Assembly (NCBI RefSeq): GCF_008107445.1 | Contig: NZ_VSLD01000003.1 | Coordinates: 186,001 to 250,000, forward strand | Origin: Arthrobacter echini | GTDB taxonomy: Bacteria; Actinomycetota; Actinomycetes; Actinomycetales; Micrococcaceae | DNA: 64,000 bases | Reading direction: 5' to 3' | Shown here: piece by piece, positions 1 through 8,370 of the stretch | Position numbering within the stretch: position 1 is the first letter of the stretch | Layout: every line of letters begins with the position of its first letter | Program-made: the position numbers and the translations under genes | Notes under the pieces: generated by a model | Databases searched by the model: none | The model's input: the letters and a program-made list of their open reading frames with translations, nothing else | What the model was told of the DNA's origin: nothing

Positions 1-1
1 C

Positions 2-916
2 GTGCACCGGCGTGCGGTGCTCGCGCAGCTTCCCGAGATTCAGGACACGGACCTGGTCCTCGAGGCCGAGCCGAAGGACTCCGCGGCCGCCATCGGCCTC
101 GCCGCTGCGATCCTGCACCGCCGGGACCCGGACATCATCATGGGGTCCTTCGCGGCGGACCAGGTGATCGCCCCCGTCGAGGTCTTCCAGGACGCGGTGC
201 GGGAGGCAATCCACACGGCGGCCCAGGGTTATATCGTCACGATCGGGATCAAGCCGACCCACCCGTCCACCGGCTTCGGCTACATCCGTGCGGGCGAGCC
301 CCTGTCCGTCGCCGGGGCGCCCACGGCGCGTGCGGTCATCGAGTTCGTGGAGAAACCCTCGCAGGCCGTCGCGGACGGGTACATCGACAGCGGCAACTAC
401 TCCTGGAACGCCGGGATGTTCGTGGCACCCGTGGACCTCATGCTCCGGCACCTCGCTGCGAACGAACCCGAGTTGCACGCCGGTCTGCTGGAGATCGCCG
501 CAGCCTGGGACACCCCGCAGCGCGTGGAGGTGGCGCGCCGCGTCTGGCCCACCCTGCCGAAGATCGCGATCGACTACGCAGTGGCGGAACCGGCGGCAGC
601 CGCCGGCGACGTCGCCATGATTCCCGGTGAGTTCACGTGGGACGACGTCGGGGACTTCGCCGCCATCGGCCGCCTCAACCCGGCCGAGGAGAACAGCGAA
701 TTGACGGTGATGGGCGAGGGAGCCAGGGTGTTCTCCGAGAACGCCTCGGGCATCGTGGTCTCCGACACCAAGCGCGTGATCGCGCTGATCGGGATCGACG
801 ACGTCGTCATCGTGGATACCCCGGACGCCCTGCTCGTGACCACCAAGGAGCACGCGCAAGAGGTCAAGAAGGCCGTGGAACGCCTGCGTGCCAGCGGAGA
901 CACGGACGTGCTCTAG
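2..916 (+). CDS. manC: mannose-1-phosphate guanylyltransferase, 5' end outside window
   Basis: Makes GDP-mannose from mannose 1-phosphate and GTP in the cytoplasm, feeding mannosylation. The reading frame is open from the first bases and about 304 residues are visible; the family is usually 350-380, so the N-terminal nucleotide-binding loop lies upstream of the window. Visible family motifs are SFAADQVI, the FVEKP segment, and DSGNYSWNAGMF with the substrate-binding NxG region. The C-terminal part carries the usual short beta-helix-like tail. A manA gene (43805-45148) and a protein mannosyltransferase gene (58350-59984) in the same window fit a mannose supply route. The apparent GTG at position 2 is an internal codon, not the real start. 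Confidence 0.9.
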   Translation: MHRRAVLAQLPEIQDTDLVLEAEPKDSAAAIGLAAAILHRRDPDIIMGSFAADQVIAPVEVFQDAVREAIHTAAQGYIVTIGIKPTHPSTGFGYIRAGEPLSVAGAPTARAVIEFVEKPSQAVADGYIDSGNYSWNAGMFVAPVDLMLRHLAANEPELHAGLLEIAAAWDTPQRVEVARRVWPTLPKIAIDYAVAEPAAAAGDVAMIPGEFTWDDVGDFAAIGRLNPAEENSELTVMGEGARVFSENASGIVVSDTKRVIALIGIDDVVIVDTPDALLVTTKEHAQEVKKAVERLRASGDTDVL

Positions 917-991
917 ACCGCACACGGTCGGTCACGACCGCCCGGGTGCTCGTGACGCGGCCCGCGTGCGTCGGCGCCGCGCCCCGGTCGG

Positions 992-997
992 TAGGCT
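992..997 (+). promoter_or_regulatory. -10 element of a probable leaderless promoter (amidohydrolase)
   Basis: TAGGCT ends 6 nt before the GTG start at 1004, so transcription would begin at the start codon. No clear -35 is visible. Confidence 0.5.
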
Positions 998-1003
998 GAG
1001 GAC

Positions 1004-2209
1004 GTGGAAACGTACAACGCCCAGAGTGCCTCGACCTCGCGCGTGGGCGTAGCCCTCGAGCCCCTGCTCGGCGGCCTGACGGAACTCCGGCGAGAGTTCC
1101 ACCGCCACCCGGAACTGTCCTTCAGGGAGCAGCTGACCACGGAGCTCATCGTCGCCCGGCTCGAGCGGGCGGGCCTGGCTCCGCAGCGACTCACGGGAAC
1201 CGGGGTGTTCGTGGACATCGGTCGGGGGGCGCTGGTCCTCGGGTTGCGCGCGGACATCGACGCCCTGCCCATCTCCGAGGAGACCGGCCTCGCCTACTCC
1301 TCGGAGAACCAGGGGATAGCCCATTCCTGCGGCCATGACATCCACACGACCGTGATGCTCGGCGTCGCCGCCGTGCTCGCCGAGCTCGACGCCGCCGACC
1401 CGCTGCCCGGTACGGTGCGGATCATCTTCCAGCCCGCCGAGGAGATGATGCCCGGCGGTGCCCTCGACGTGATCTCCCAGGGTGTCCTGGTCGGGCTGCC
1501 ACGGATCCTGGCCCTGCACTGCGACCCGCGGATCGACGTCGGACTCGTCGGCACGCGCATCGGTGCCATCACCTCGGCCTCGGACACCATCCGCGTGGAA
1601 CTCAGCGGGCGCGGCGGGCACACCTCGCGGCCGCACCTGACCGAGGACCTGGTCTTCGCGCTCGCATCGATCGCCGTCAACGTGCCGGCGATCCTGTCCC
1701 GCCGGATCGACGTGCGCAGTGCCGTCTCGGTGGTGTGGGGGCAGATCCATGCCGGATCCGCCCCCAACGCGATCCCCGCCCACGGTTTCATGTCCGGCAC
1801 GCTGCGGTGCCTCGACGGCGAGGCGTGGGAGTCCGCCGGGGAGCTGCTGGACCGGGCGGTACGGGAGGTCGCGGCCCCGTTCGGCGTGGATGTGAGACTG
1901 GAGCACATCCGCGGTGTGCCGCCGGTGGTGAACCAGGAAGCCGAGACCGGTCTCCTGGAAGCCGCCGCGCGTGCCGAGCTGGGTGCGCGGGCCGTGGTGC
2001 TGACCCCGCAGTCGATGGGCGGGGAGGACTTCGCCTGGATGACCCAGGAGGTACCCGGCGCCATGATGCGGCTCGGCACGCGCACACCCGGCGGGGAGAC
2101 GTTCGATCTACACCGCGGCGACTACGCGCCCGACGAGCGCTCCATCGGGTGCGGGATCCGCGTCATGGCGGCGGCGGCGCTGCAGGCTGTCCTCGGCAAC
2201 GGCCGCTGA
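1004..2209 (+). CDS. M20 family amidohydrolase (AmiA/HipO-like)
   Basis: A 401-residue dinuclear-metal hydrolase of the M20D amidohydrolase group, which removes acyl groups from amino acids or related amides; the substrate cannot be read from the sequence. Metal-site motifs are present: HSCGHDIH early, PAEEMMPGG with the catalytic glutamates, LHCDPR, the SGRGGHTSRPH dimerisation-domain segment, and GGEDFAW near the C-terminus. Length is typical. The GTG start at 1004 is chosen because it lies 6 nt after a TAGGCT -10 element and no better start with a ribosome-binding site is seen. It stands alone between manC and the nucleoside transporter. Confidence 0.88.
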   Translation: METYNAQSASTSRVGVALEPLLGGLTELRREFHRHPELSFREQLTTELIVARLERAGLAPQRLTGTGVFVDIGRGALVLGLRADIDALPISEETGLAYSSENQGIAHSCGHDIHTTVMLGVAAVLAELDAADPLPGTVRIIFQPAEEMMPGGALDVISQGVLVGLPRILALHCDPRIDVGLVGTRIGAITSASDTIRVELSGRGGHTSRPHLTEDLVFALASIAVNVPAILSRRIDVRSAVSVVWGQIHAGSAPNAIPAHGFMSGTLRCLDGEAWESAGELLDRAVREVAAPFGVDVRLEHIRGVPPVVNQEAETGLLEAAARAELGARAVVLTPQSMGGEDFAWMTQEVPGAMMRLGTRTPGGETFDLHRGDYAPDERSIGCGIRVMAAAALQAVLGNGR

Positions 2210-2288
2210 GGCGCGCGGACGCATAACGAATCCTGAACGATCGGGGGGCCCGGCAGTGCCCGTGTCGTGTTCCACGTCACCAGAGCCT

Positions 2289-2294
2289 TAGGAT
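2289..2294 (+). promoter_or_regulatory. possible -10 element upstream of the BMP gene
   Basis: TAGGAT in the 223-bp gap before the TTG start at 2433. No good -35 is visible. The rest of the gap holds no recognisable riboswitch or gene. Confidence 0.25.
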
Positions 2295-2432
2295 GATCGC
2301 ATACGTGCTGCATCGACGCTGTCGCGGCGCCACGGTCTCTCAGTGAAAACAGAGCCTCGGATCAATAGCGACCCGTGATGGACACTCACTGGTATTCGTC
2401 CCCGTGGCGTACTTCTTTTTCCTGGAGGCATT

Positions 2433-3542
2433 TTGAAGAACTCACTGCGCAGGTTCTCGCGCGGAACCGGCCTGTCAGCCGCCGTCCTCGGCGCATCGGC
2501 CCTCGTCCTGTCCGGGTGCGGCGCGCCGCCCGCCGAGGAGTCCTCCGGCGGCTCGAACGCGGGGGCGAACTCCGACTACCTCGGCTGCATCGTGTCGGAC
2601 GAGGGCGGATTCGACGACCGTTCGTTCAACCAGTCGAGCTACGAGGGCCTGCAGAAGGCCAAGACAGATCTCGGTATCGAGACCAACGAGGCGGAGTCCC
2701 AAGCTTCGACCGACTTCATTCCGAACGTCGACTCCATGGTGCAGGGCGGGTGCGATCTGATTGTTACCGTCGGGTACAACCTTGCTGACACCACGAAGTC
2801 CACCGCGGAGGCGAACACCGAGACCAACTTCGCTATCGTCGACGACAACTCGATCGAGCTGCCCAACGTCAAGCCGATCATCTACGACACGGCCCAGGCC
2901 GCGTTCCTGGCCGGCTACGCCTCCGCCGCGACGAGTGAGACGGGCAAGGTGGCCACCTACGGCGGTATCAACATCCCCACCGTGACCATCTTCATGGACG
3001 GCTTCGCCGAGGGTGTGGCCTACTACAACGAGGAGACGGGCGAGGACGTGCAGCTCCTCGGCTGGAACAAGGAAAGCCAGAACGGCACCTTCGTGGGTAA
3101 CTTCTCGGACGCTGCCGCGGGTAAGACCAACACCCAGAACTTCATCAACGAGGGTGCCGATATCATCATGCCGGTCGCCGGTCCGGTGGGCTCCGGCACG
3201 CTCGATGCGGTCATCGAGGCCAATTCCGGCGGCAAGGACGTCAAGGCGGTCTGGGTCGACTCGGACGGCTACGAGACGGCCGGCAAGGGCGAGGAGTTCA
3301 TCCTCACCTCCGTCATGAAGCTCATGGGCGACGCCGTCGAGGACGTCATCAGCACCGACGTCGACGGCGAGTTCGACAACACGCCCTACGTGGGCACCCT
3401 GGAGAACGGTGGTGTGGCTCTGGCCCCGTTCCACGACCAGGAGGCCAACGTCCCGGACGATCTGCAGTCGACGCTCGACGATCTGCAGGAGAAGATCATC
3501 TCCGGCGAGATCACGGTCGGCTCGGACGCCAGCCCGGAGTAG
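2433..3542 (+). CDS. BMP family nucleoside-binding lipoprotein
   Basis: Extracellular solute-binding lipoprotein of the basic membrane protein/PnrA-like family, which delivers nucleosides to an ABC importer. The TTG start follows a GGAGG ribosome-binding site by 4 nt. Residues 1-28 form a lipoprotein signal peptide with an LSGC lipobox and the modified cysteine at residue 29, followed by a Gly/Ser-rich linker. The mature domain starts near the DDRSFNQSSYEG segment that is characteristic of BMP proteins. It is followed by a 14-bp hairpin and then by the ATPase and two permeases, the standard order for this transporter, and by nucleoside catabolic genes that support the substrate call. Confidence 0.92.
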   Translation: MKNSLRRFSRGTGLSAAVLGASALVLSGCGAPPAEESSGGSNAGANSDYLGCIVSDEGGFDDRSFNQSSYEGLQKAKTDLGIETNEAESQASTDFIPNVDSMVQGGCDLIVTVGYNLADTTKSTAEANTETNFAIVDDNSIELPNVKPIIYDTAQAAFLAGYASAATSETGKVATYGGINIPTVTIFMDGFAEGVAYYNEETGEDVQLLGWNKESQNGTFVGNFSDAAAGKTNTQNFINEGADIIMPVAGPVGSGTLDAVIEANSGGKDVKAVWVDSDGYETAGKGEEFILTSVMKLMGDAVEDVISTDVDGEFDNTPYVGTLENGGVALAPFHDQEANVPDDLQSTLDDLQEKIISGEITVGSDASPE

Positions 3543-3551
3543 TCGGTACCC

Positions 3552-3609
3552 GACGCAGAACCGCCTTCCTCCCCGCGGGGTCCCGCAGGGACGAGGGCGG
3601 TTCTGCGTC
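3552..3609 (+). terminator. 14-bp hairpin between binding protein and ATPase genes
   Basis: GACGCAGAACCGCC (3552-3565) is exactly complementary to GGCGGTTCTGCGTC (3596-3609). No U-tract follows. It lies 10 bp after the BMP stop and could protect the BMP mRNA 3' end or partly terminate transcription, giving more binding protein than ABC subunits. Confidence 0.6.
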
Positions 3610-3688
3610 CGTCCTGCGCGCGTGCGAGAACTGCAGTGCGCGTGCCAGCGGAGAACCATCGCAGACAACAGAACAGGCTGGTTGAGTT

Positions 3689-5233
3689 GTGAAACTCGAA
3701 CTGATCGGCATCACGAAGCGCTTCGGCTCGCTCGTCGCCAACGATCACATCGATCTCGTCGTGGAGCCGGGGCAGGTCCACAGCCTCCTCGGGGAGAACG
3801 GGGCGGGGAAGTCCACCCTCATGAATGTGCTCTACGGTCTCTACGACCCGAGCGAGGGCGAGATCCGCGTCGATGACGAGCCCGTGGTCTTCAAGGGCCC
3901 GGCGGACGCCATGGCAGCCGGTATCGGCATGGTGCACCAGCACTTCATGCTCGTGCCGGTGTTCACCGTCGCGGAGAACGTGGCCCTGGGGAACGAGACC
4001 ACCAAGGCCGGGGGCCTACTGAATCTTGCGCGGACGCGGGAGCGCATCCGGGAGATCTCCGACCAGTACGGCTTCGCCGTCGACCCCGACGCGGTCGTGG
4101 AGGACCTGCCCGTGGGCGTGCAGCAGCGCGTCGAGATCATCAAGGCGCTGGTTCGCGACGCCGAGGTGCTGATCCTCGACGAACCGACTGCCGTGCTGAC
4201 ACCCAGGGAGACCGACGAACTCCTCGGCATCATGGGACAGCTCACGGCCGACGGGAAGTCGATCGTCTTCATCTCCCACAAGCTGCGTGAGGTCAAGGCC
4301 GTCTCCGACGTCATCACCGTGATCCGTCGCGGCAAGGTGGTGGGGACTGCGGAGCCCAGCGCCTCCACCACGGAACTCGCCTCCCTCATGGTGGGGCGCT
4401 CCGTGAGCCTGACCCTCGACAAGGCGCCGGCCACCCCCGGAGAGGCGAGCTTCCGCGTCCGCGACCTGGTGGTCCAGGCAGCGAACGGCCAGCGCGTGGT
4501 GGACGGGCTCAGCTTCGACGTGTCGCAGGGTGAGATCCTCGCCGTCGCCGGTGTCCAGGGCAACGGCCAGACGGAGCTCACCGAGGCGATCCTCGGTCTG
4601 CAGGATCACGTGAGCGGATCGATCACCCTCGACGGCGTGGAGCTCGTGGGACGCAGCGTCAAGGACATCATCCGCGCCGGTGTGGGCTTCGTTCCCGAGG
4701 ACCGCAGCGTCGAGGGACTCGTGGGCAGCTTCACGGTCGCGGAGAACCTCGTGCTGAACCGGTACGACGACGCCGCGTTCGCCCGGGGTCTGTCCATGTC
4801 CCCGGCCGCGATCAGGAAGAACGCCGAGGAGAAGATCGAGGAGTTCGACATCCGTACCCAGTCGGCGTCCTCCGCCGCCGGCACACTCTCGGGCGGCAAC
4901 CAGCAGAAGGTCGTCATGGCGCGGGAACTCTCGCGCCCCCTCAAGCTCTTCATCGCCTCGCAGCCCACGCGCGGCGTCGACGTGGGGTCCATCGAGTTCC
5001 TGCACCGGCGCATCGTCGCGGAGCGGGACGGCGGAACCCCCGTCATCATCGTCTCCACGGAGCTCGACGAGGTCCTGGAGCTCGCCGACCGCATCGCCGT
5101 GCTCTACCGCGGCCGCTTCATGGGGATCGTGCCCGGCACGGTCTCGCGCGATGTCCTCGGCCTCATGATGGCCGGCATGCCCGCCGACGAGGCACTCGCG
5201 CAGGCCCACGACGTTCAAGGAGGAGACCTGTGA
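3689..5233 (+). CDS. nucleoside ABC transporter ATPase (two-domain, RbsA type)
   Basis: Cytoplasmic ATPase with two fused nucleotide-binding domains that powers nucleoside import. Domain 1 has an intact Walker A (GENGAGKST), the degenerate signature VGVQQRVEI typical of this family, and Walker B (LILDEPTAVLTP). Domain 2 has the degenerate GVQGNGQTEL loop lacking the Walker A lysine, and LSGGNQQKV as signature, with Ser-Gln in place of the Asp-Glu of a normal Walker B (FIASQPTRGVD). This asymmetry is normal for RbsA/YufO-like proteins. GTG start at 3689; 514 residues. The stop overlaps the start of the first permease gene by 4 bp, indicating translational coupling. Confidence 0.93.
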   Translation: MKLELIGITKRFGSLVANDHIDLVVEPGQVHSLLGENGAGKSTLMNVLYGLYDPSEGEIRVDDEPVVFKGPADAMAAGIGMVHQHFMLVPVFTVAENVALGNETTKAGGLLNLARTRERIREISDQYGFAVDPDAVVEDLPVGVQQRVEIIKALVRDAEVLILDEPTAVLTPRETDELLGIMGQLTADGKSIVFISHKLREVKAVSDVITVIRRGKVVGTAEPSASTTELASLMVGRSVSLTLDKAPATPGEASFRVRDLVVQAANGQRVVDGLSFDVSQGEILAVAGVQGNGQTELTEAILGLQDHVSGSITLDGVELVGRSVKDIIRAGVGFVPEDRSVEGLVGSFTVAENLVLNRYDDAAFARGLSMSPAAIRKNAEEKIEEFDIRTQSASSAAGTLSGGNQQKVVMARELSRPLKLFIASQPTRGVDVGSIEFLHRRIVAERDGGTPVIIVSTELDEVLELADRIAVLYRGRFMGIVPGTVSRDVLGLMMAGMPADEALAQAHDVQGGDL

Positions 5234-6606
5234 GTCCGCAGGAGGATAACCGGGTGCCCCCGGGTACCGGAGCCACGACCCCGCCGACCCGGCGCCAGGC
5301 GCGGCAGAGCGACCGGAAGGACGAGGTCCGCACCGAGAAGGCGGCCGAGACGGCCGACGGAGCGCTCCCACCACCCGCCGCTGCAGCACCCGAACCGGAG
5401 ACCGCTTCGCAAACCCTCCTGCAGCGCATCATGACCGGGAACGCGCTCGTCGCATTCCTGTCCGTGGTGCTGTCACTGATCCTGGGCGGCCTGCTGATCG
5501 CGGTGACCGACCCCGCGGTGGGGCGCGCGTCGTCCTACTTCTTCACCCGCCCCCAGGACACCCTGGGAGCCGCGTGGTCAGCGGCGTCCAACGCCTACAT
5601 CGCGCTGTTCCAGGGCTCCGTCATCAATGTCAGGGGCACCTCCTTCACGAGCGTGATCTATCCGCTCACCCAGACCCTGACCGTGGCGACACCGTTGATC
5701 TGCGCGGGCCTGGGTGTGGCCCTGGCCTTCCGGGCCGGCCTGTTCAACATCGGTGCTCAGGGCCAGATCCTCATCGGGGCCACCTTCGCGGCGTGGGTGG
5801 GCTTCACCCTGCACCTCCCCGCCGGGCTCCACCTGCTGCTCGTCGTTCTCGCGGGCATGGTCGGAGGGGCCATCTGGGCCGGTCTCGTGGGTCTCCTCAA
5901 GGCCCGGACCGGCGCCCACGAGGTCATCCTGACCATCATGTTCAACTACATCGCCACGAACCTCGTGCTGTATTTCCTGAGCACCTCGGCCTTCCAGCGC
6001 CCCGGCTCCACGAATCCGATCAGTCCGCAGCTGGACGGGACGGCCGTCTACCCGCTGCTCCTCGGCCCGGCCTTCCGCCTGCACTGGGGATTCGTGGTCG
6101 CCGTGGTGGCCACCGTCTTCGTGTGGTGGCTGCTGAACCGCTCCACGATCGGCTTCGAACTCCGGGCCGTCGGCGCCAATGCCAGCGCAGCGCGCACGGC
6201 CGGCATCAGCGTGAGCAAGGGCTACATCCTCGCGATGGCGATCGCCGGGGCCCTCGCAGGCCTGGCAGGAGTGGCACAGGTGTCCGGGACGGAGAAGGTC
6301 CTGACCTCCGGTGTGGCCGCGAGCTTCGGCTTCGACGCGATCACCGTCGCGCTCCTCGGGCGCTCCTCGCCCTGGGGCACCTTCGCGGCAGGCATCCTGT
6401 TCGGGGCCTTCCGTGCCGGTGGTGTCACCATGCAGGCCTCCACCGGGACGAGCATCGACATCGTCCTCGTGGTGCAGTCGCTGATCGTCCTGTTCATCGC
6501 GGCACCGCCACTCGTCCGCGCCCTCTTCCGCCTCCCGGTGCCCGGTGCCGTGGGCAAGGGCAGCACCACCCCCCGCACGCCAGCCTCGACCGGAGCAGCA
6601 GCATGA
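5230..6606 (+). CDS. nucleoside ABC transporter permease 1
   Basis: Membrane subunit of the BMP-type nucleoside importer (BPD_transp_2 family, YufP-like), 458 residues. About 70 hydrophilic, Pro/Ala/Thr-rich cytoplasmic residues precede the first membrane segment, followed by multiple hydrophobic helices; the family motif region GLFNIGAQGQILIGA is clear. The GTG start overlaps the ATPase stop (GTGA), and its own stop overlaps the next start (ATGA), so the three genes are read as one operon. No ribosome-binding site problem: GGAGG is present at 5219-5223. Confidence 0.9.
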   Translation: MSPQEDNRVPPGTGATTPPTRRQARQSDRKDEVRTEKAAETADGALPPPAAAAPEPETASQTLLQRIMTGNALVAFLSVVLSLILGGLLIAVTDPAVGRASSYFFTRPQDTLGAAWSAASNAYIALFQGSVINVRGTSFTSVIYPLTQTLTVATPLICAGLGVALAFRAGLFNIGAQGQILIGATFAAWVGFTLHLPAGLHLLLVVLAGMVGGAIWAGLVGLLKARTGAHEVILTIMFNYIATNLVLYFLSTSAFQRPGSTNPISPQLDGTAVYPLLLGPAFRLHWGFVVAVVATVFVWWLLNRSTIGFELRAVGANASAARTAGISVSKGYILAMAIAGALAGLAGVAQVSGTEKVLTSGVAASFGFDAITVALLGRSSPWGTFAAGILFGAFRAGGVTMQASTGTSIDIVLVVQSLIVLFIAAPPLVRALFRLPVPGAVGKGSTTPRTPASTGAAA

Positions 6607-7892
6607 GCACAGCAACCACCACCACAGCGACCGGCACCGGCACCGGCACCTCGGGCGTGCGCAGCTGGAAGAACCCGATCATCCTCTCCGTGGTCGCCCT
6701 GTTCTGCCTCGTCGTCTTCGCGCTCGGAGCGCCGGGCAATAGCGTGACCTTCAGGCTCTCCGAGGCGGACGACGCGATCGTCCTCCCGTCGCTCGTGGTC
6801 TCCGCGCCGATCATCGGGTGGGTCTGCACGCTCGTCATGCTCGCGCTCGCCGTTCTCGCCGTCGTGCGCACCCGGGCTGGGGTCAGGACGCCCACCTGGG
6901 TGCCGGCGGTCTTCGCGGTCCTCTTCTTCATCGCCTTCCTGACCTGGGTGGTGGGCAGCGCGCGCACCCCGAACGTGGCCCTCTACGGGCTTCTCGCAGG
7001 ATCCGTGACCCTGGCGGTCCCGCTGATCTTCGGCTCGCTCTCGGGCGTGCTCTGCGAGCGCTCCGGCGTCGTCAACATCGCGATCGAGGGGCAGCTGTTG
7101 TTCGGTGCGTTCGCGGCCGCGGTCGCCGCCTCGCTCTCGGGCAGCGCCTTCGTCGGACTCGTCGCCGCGGCCGCGGCGGGCGTGCTCGTCTCCCTCGTCC
7201 TGGCCGTCTTCAGCATCCGGTACGTGGTGAACCAGGTGATCGTCGGCGTCGTGCTGAACGTCCTGGTCTCGGGGCTCACGGGCTTCCTCTTCTCGGCCGT
7301 GCTCAGCGAGGACTCCCAGCGATGGAACTCGCCGCCGCGCCTGCCGGTGATCAGGATCCCCTTCCTCGCGGACATCCCGATCATCGGCCCCATCCTCTTC
7401 GAGCAGACCATCGTGGGCTACCTCATGTACGTCGCCGTCGCGGTGGTGTACGTGGCCCTGTACCACTCGAGGTGGGGTCTGCGCACCCGCGCGGTGGGCG
7501 AACACCCCAAGGCTGCCGACACGCTCGGTGTCAACGTCAACCGGAGGCGCTTCGTGAACGTGCTCCTCGCCGGCGTGGTCGCGGGGGTCGGCGGCTCCTT
7601 CTTCACGCTGGTGGCCGTCTCCGGCTTCGGCAAGGACATGACCGCGGGCCAGGGCTACATCGCCCTCGCAGCTCTCATCTTCGGCCGCTGGAACCCGATC
7701 GGCGCGTTCTTCGCGGCACTGCTCTTCGGGTTCGCGACGAATCTTTCCAACGTGCTGAGTCTGCTCGGGACCCCTGTGCCGGACCAGTTCCTGCGCATGC
7801 TGCCGTACGTGGTGACCGTCTTCGCCGTCGCCGGGCTGGTGGGACGCTCGCGGGCACCGGGGGCCAGCGGCATCCCCTACATCAAGGGCTAG
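6603..7892 (+). CDS. nucleoside ABC transporter permease 2
   Basis: Second membrane subunit (YufQ-like), 429 residues. The ATG at 6603 overlaps the previous stop; an open frame extends further upstream but only as a shadow of permease 1. The N-terminus contains a Thr/Gly run encoded by a short GGCACC repeat. The conserved segment SGVVNIAIEGQLLFGA, several membrane helices, and the C-terminal GQGYIALAALIFGRWNP segment match the family. It ends 8 bp before the cytidine deaminase start, so the transporter and the salvage enzymes are probably co-transcribed. Confidence 0.9.
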   Translation: MSTATTTTATGTGTGTSGVRSWKNPIILSVVALFCLVVFALGAPGNSVTFRLSEADDAIVLPSLVVSAPIIGWVCTLVMLALAVLAVVRTRAGVRTPTWVPAVFAVLFFIAFLTWVVGSARTPNVALYGLLAGSVTLAVPLIFGSLSGVLCERSGVVNIAIEGQLLFGAFAAAVAASLSGSAFVGLVAAAAAGVLVSLVLAVFSIRYVVNQVIVGVVLNVLVSGLTGFLFSAVLSEDSQRWNSPPRLPVIRIPFLADIPIIGPILFEQTIVGYLMYVAVAVVYVALYHSRWGLRTRAVGEHPKAADTLGVNVNRRRFVNVLLAGVVAGVGGSFFTLVAVSGFGKDMTAGQGYIALAALIFGRWNPIGAFFAALLFGFATNLSNVLSLLGTPVPDQFLRMLPYVVTVFAVAGLVGRSRAPGASGIPYIKG

Positions 7893-7900
7893 GAGCTGTC

Positions 7901-8296
7901 TTGACGGAGCAGGACATTCCCTGGGACCGCCTCGCCGCCACTGCGCGGGACGCGATGACCAACGCGTACGTGCCCTATTCGAAGTTCCCCGTGGGAGCAG
8001 CAGCACTGCTCGAGGACGGCCGCATCATCTCCGGCTGCAACGTGGAGAACGCCTCCTACGGGCTCACCCTCTGCGCCGAATGCGCCCTCGTCAGTGCGCT
8101 GGCGATGAGCGGCGGCGGACGCATCACCGCCTTCAGCTGCGTGGACGGCGAGGGCAACACCCTCATGCCCTGCGGGCGCTGCCGCCAGCTGCTGTACGAA
8201 TTCAGGGCCCCGGACATGGTGCTCATGACCGTCAGCGGTGTCCGCACCATGGACGAGGTGCTCCCCGACGCCTTCGGTCCGCAGCATCTCGGCTGA
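7901..8296 (+). CDS. cdd: cytidine deaminase
   Basis: Deaminates cytidine and deoxycytidine to the uridines in the cytoplasm. The 131-residue length is typical of the homotetrameric form. Zinc-site motifs are visible: CNVENASYG, CAECALVSA with the His-to-Cys zinc ligand and catalytic glutamate (CAE), and PCGRCRQ with the remaining two cysteines. The TTG at 7901 is chosen because AGGAG sits 5 nt upstream and it gives the family length. It directly follows the nucleoside permeases, so its substrate is probably supplied by that importer. Confidence 0.93.
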   Translation: MTEQDIPWDRLAATARDAMTNAYVPYSKFPVGAAALLEDGRIISGCNVENASYGLTLCAECALVSALAMSGGGRITAFSCVDGEGNTLMPCGRCRQLLYEFRAPDMVLMTVSGVRTMDEVLPDAFGPQHLG

Positions 8297-8370
8297 GCCG
8301 TAACCCTCCCCATCTCCGGCTCCCCTCGGGGAACCGACCCACCACAGACCCACCAAGCCAAGGACCTCCC

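Noticed and set aside
2210-2432. Purine or other riboswitch upstream of the nucleoside-binding protein gene.
   Set aside because: No conserved aptamer core or paired architecture could be recognised; only a weak -10 element is supportable.
6626-6649. GGCACC repeats at the start of the second nucleoside permease as a variable-number locus.
   Set aside because: Only about three short units encoding Gly-Thr; too short to argue for more than low complexity.
6222-8006. Long minus-strand open frame opposite the permease and cytidine deaminase genes (594 codons).
   Set aside because: It is Arg/Glu/Asp-rich with no domain and lies opposite clear genes; high G+C at third codon positions creates such shadow frames.
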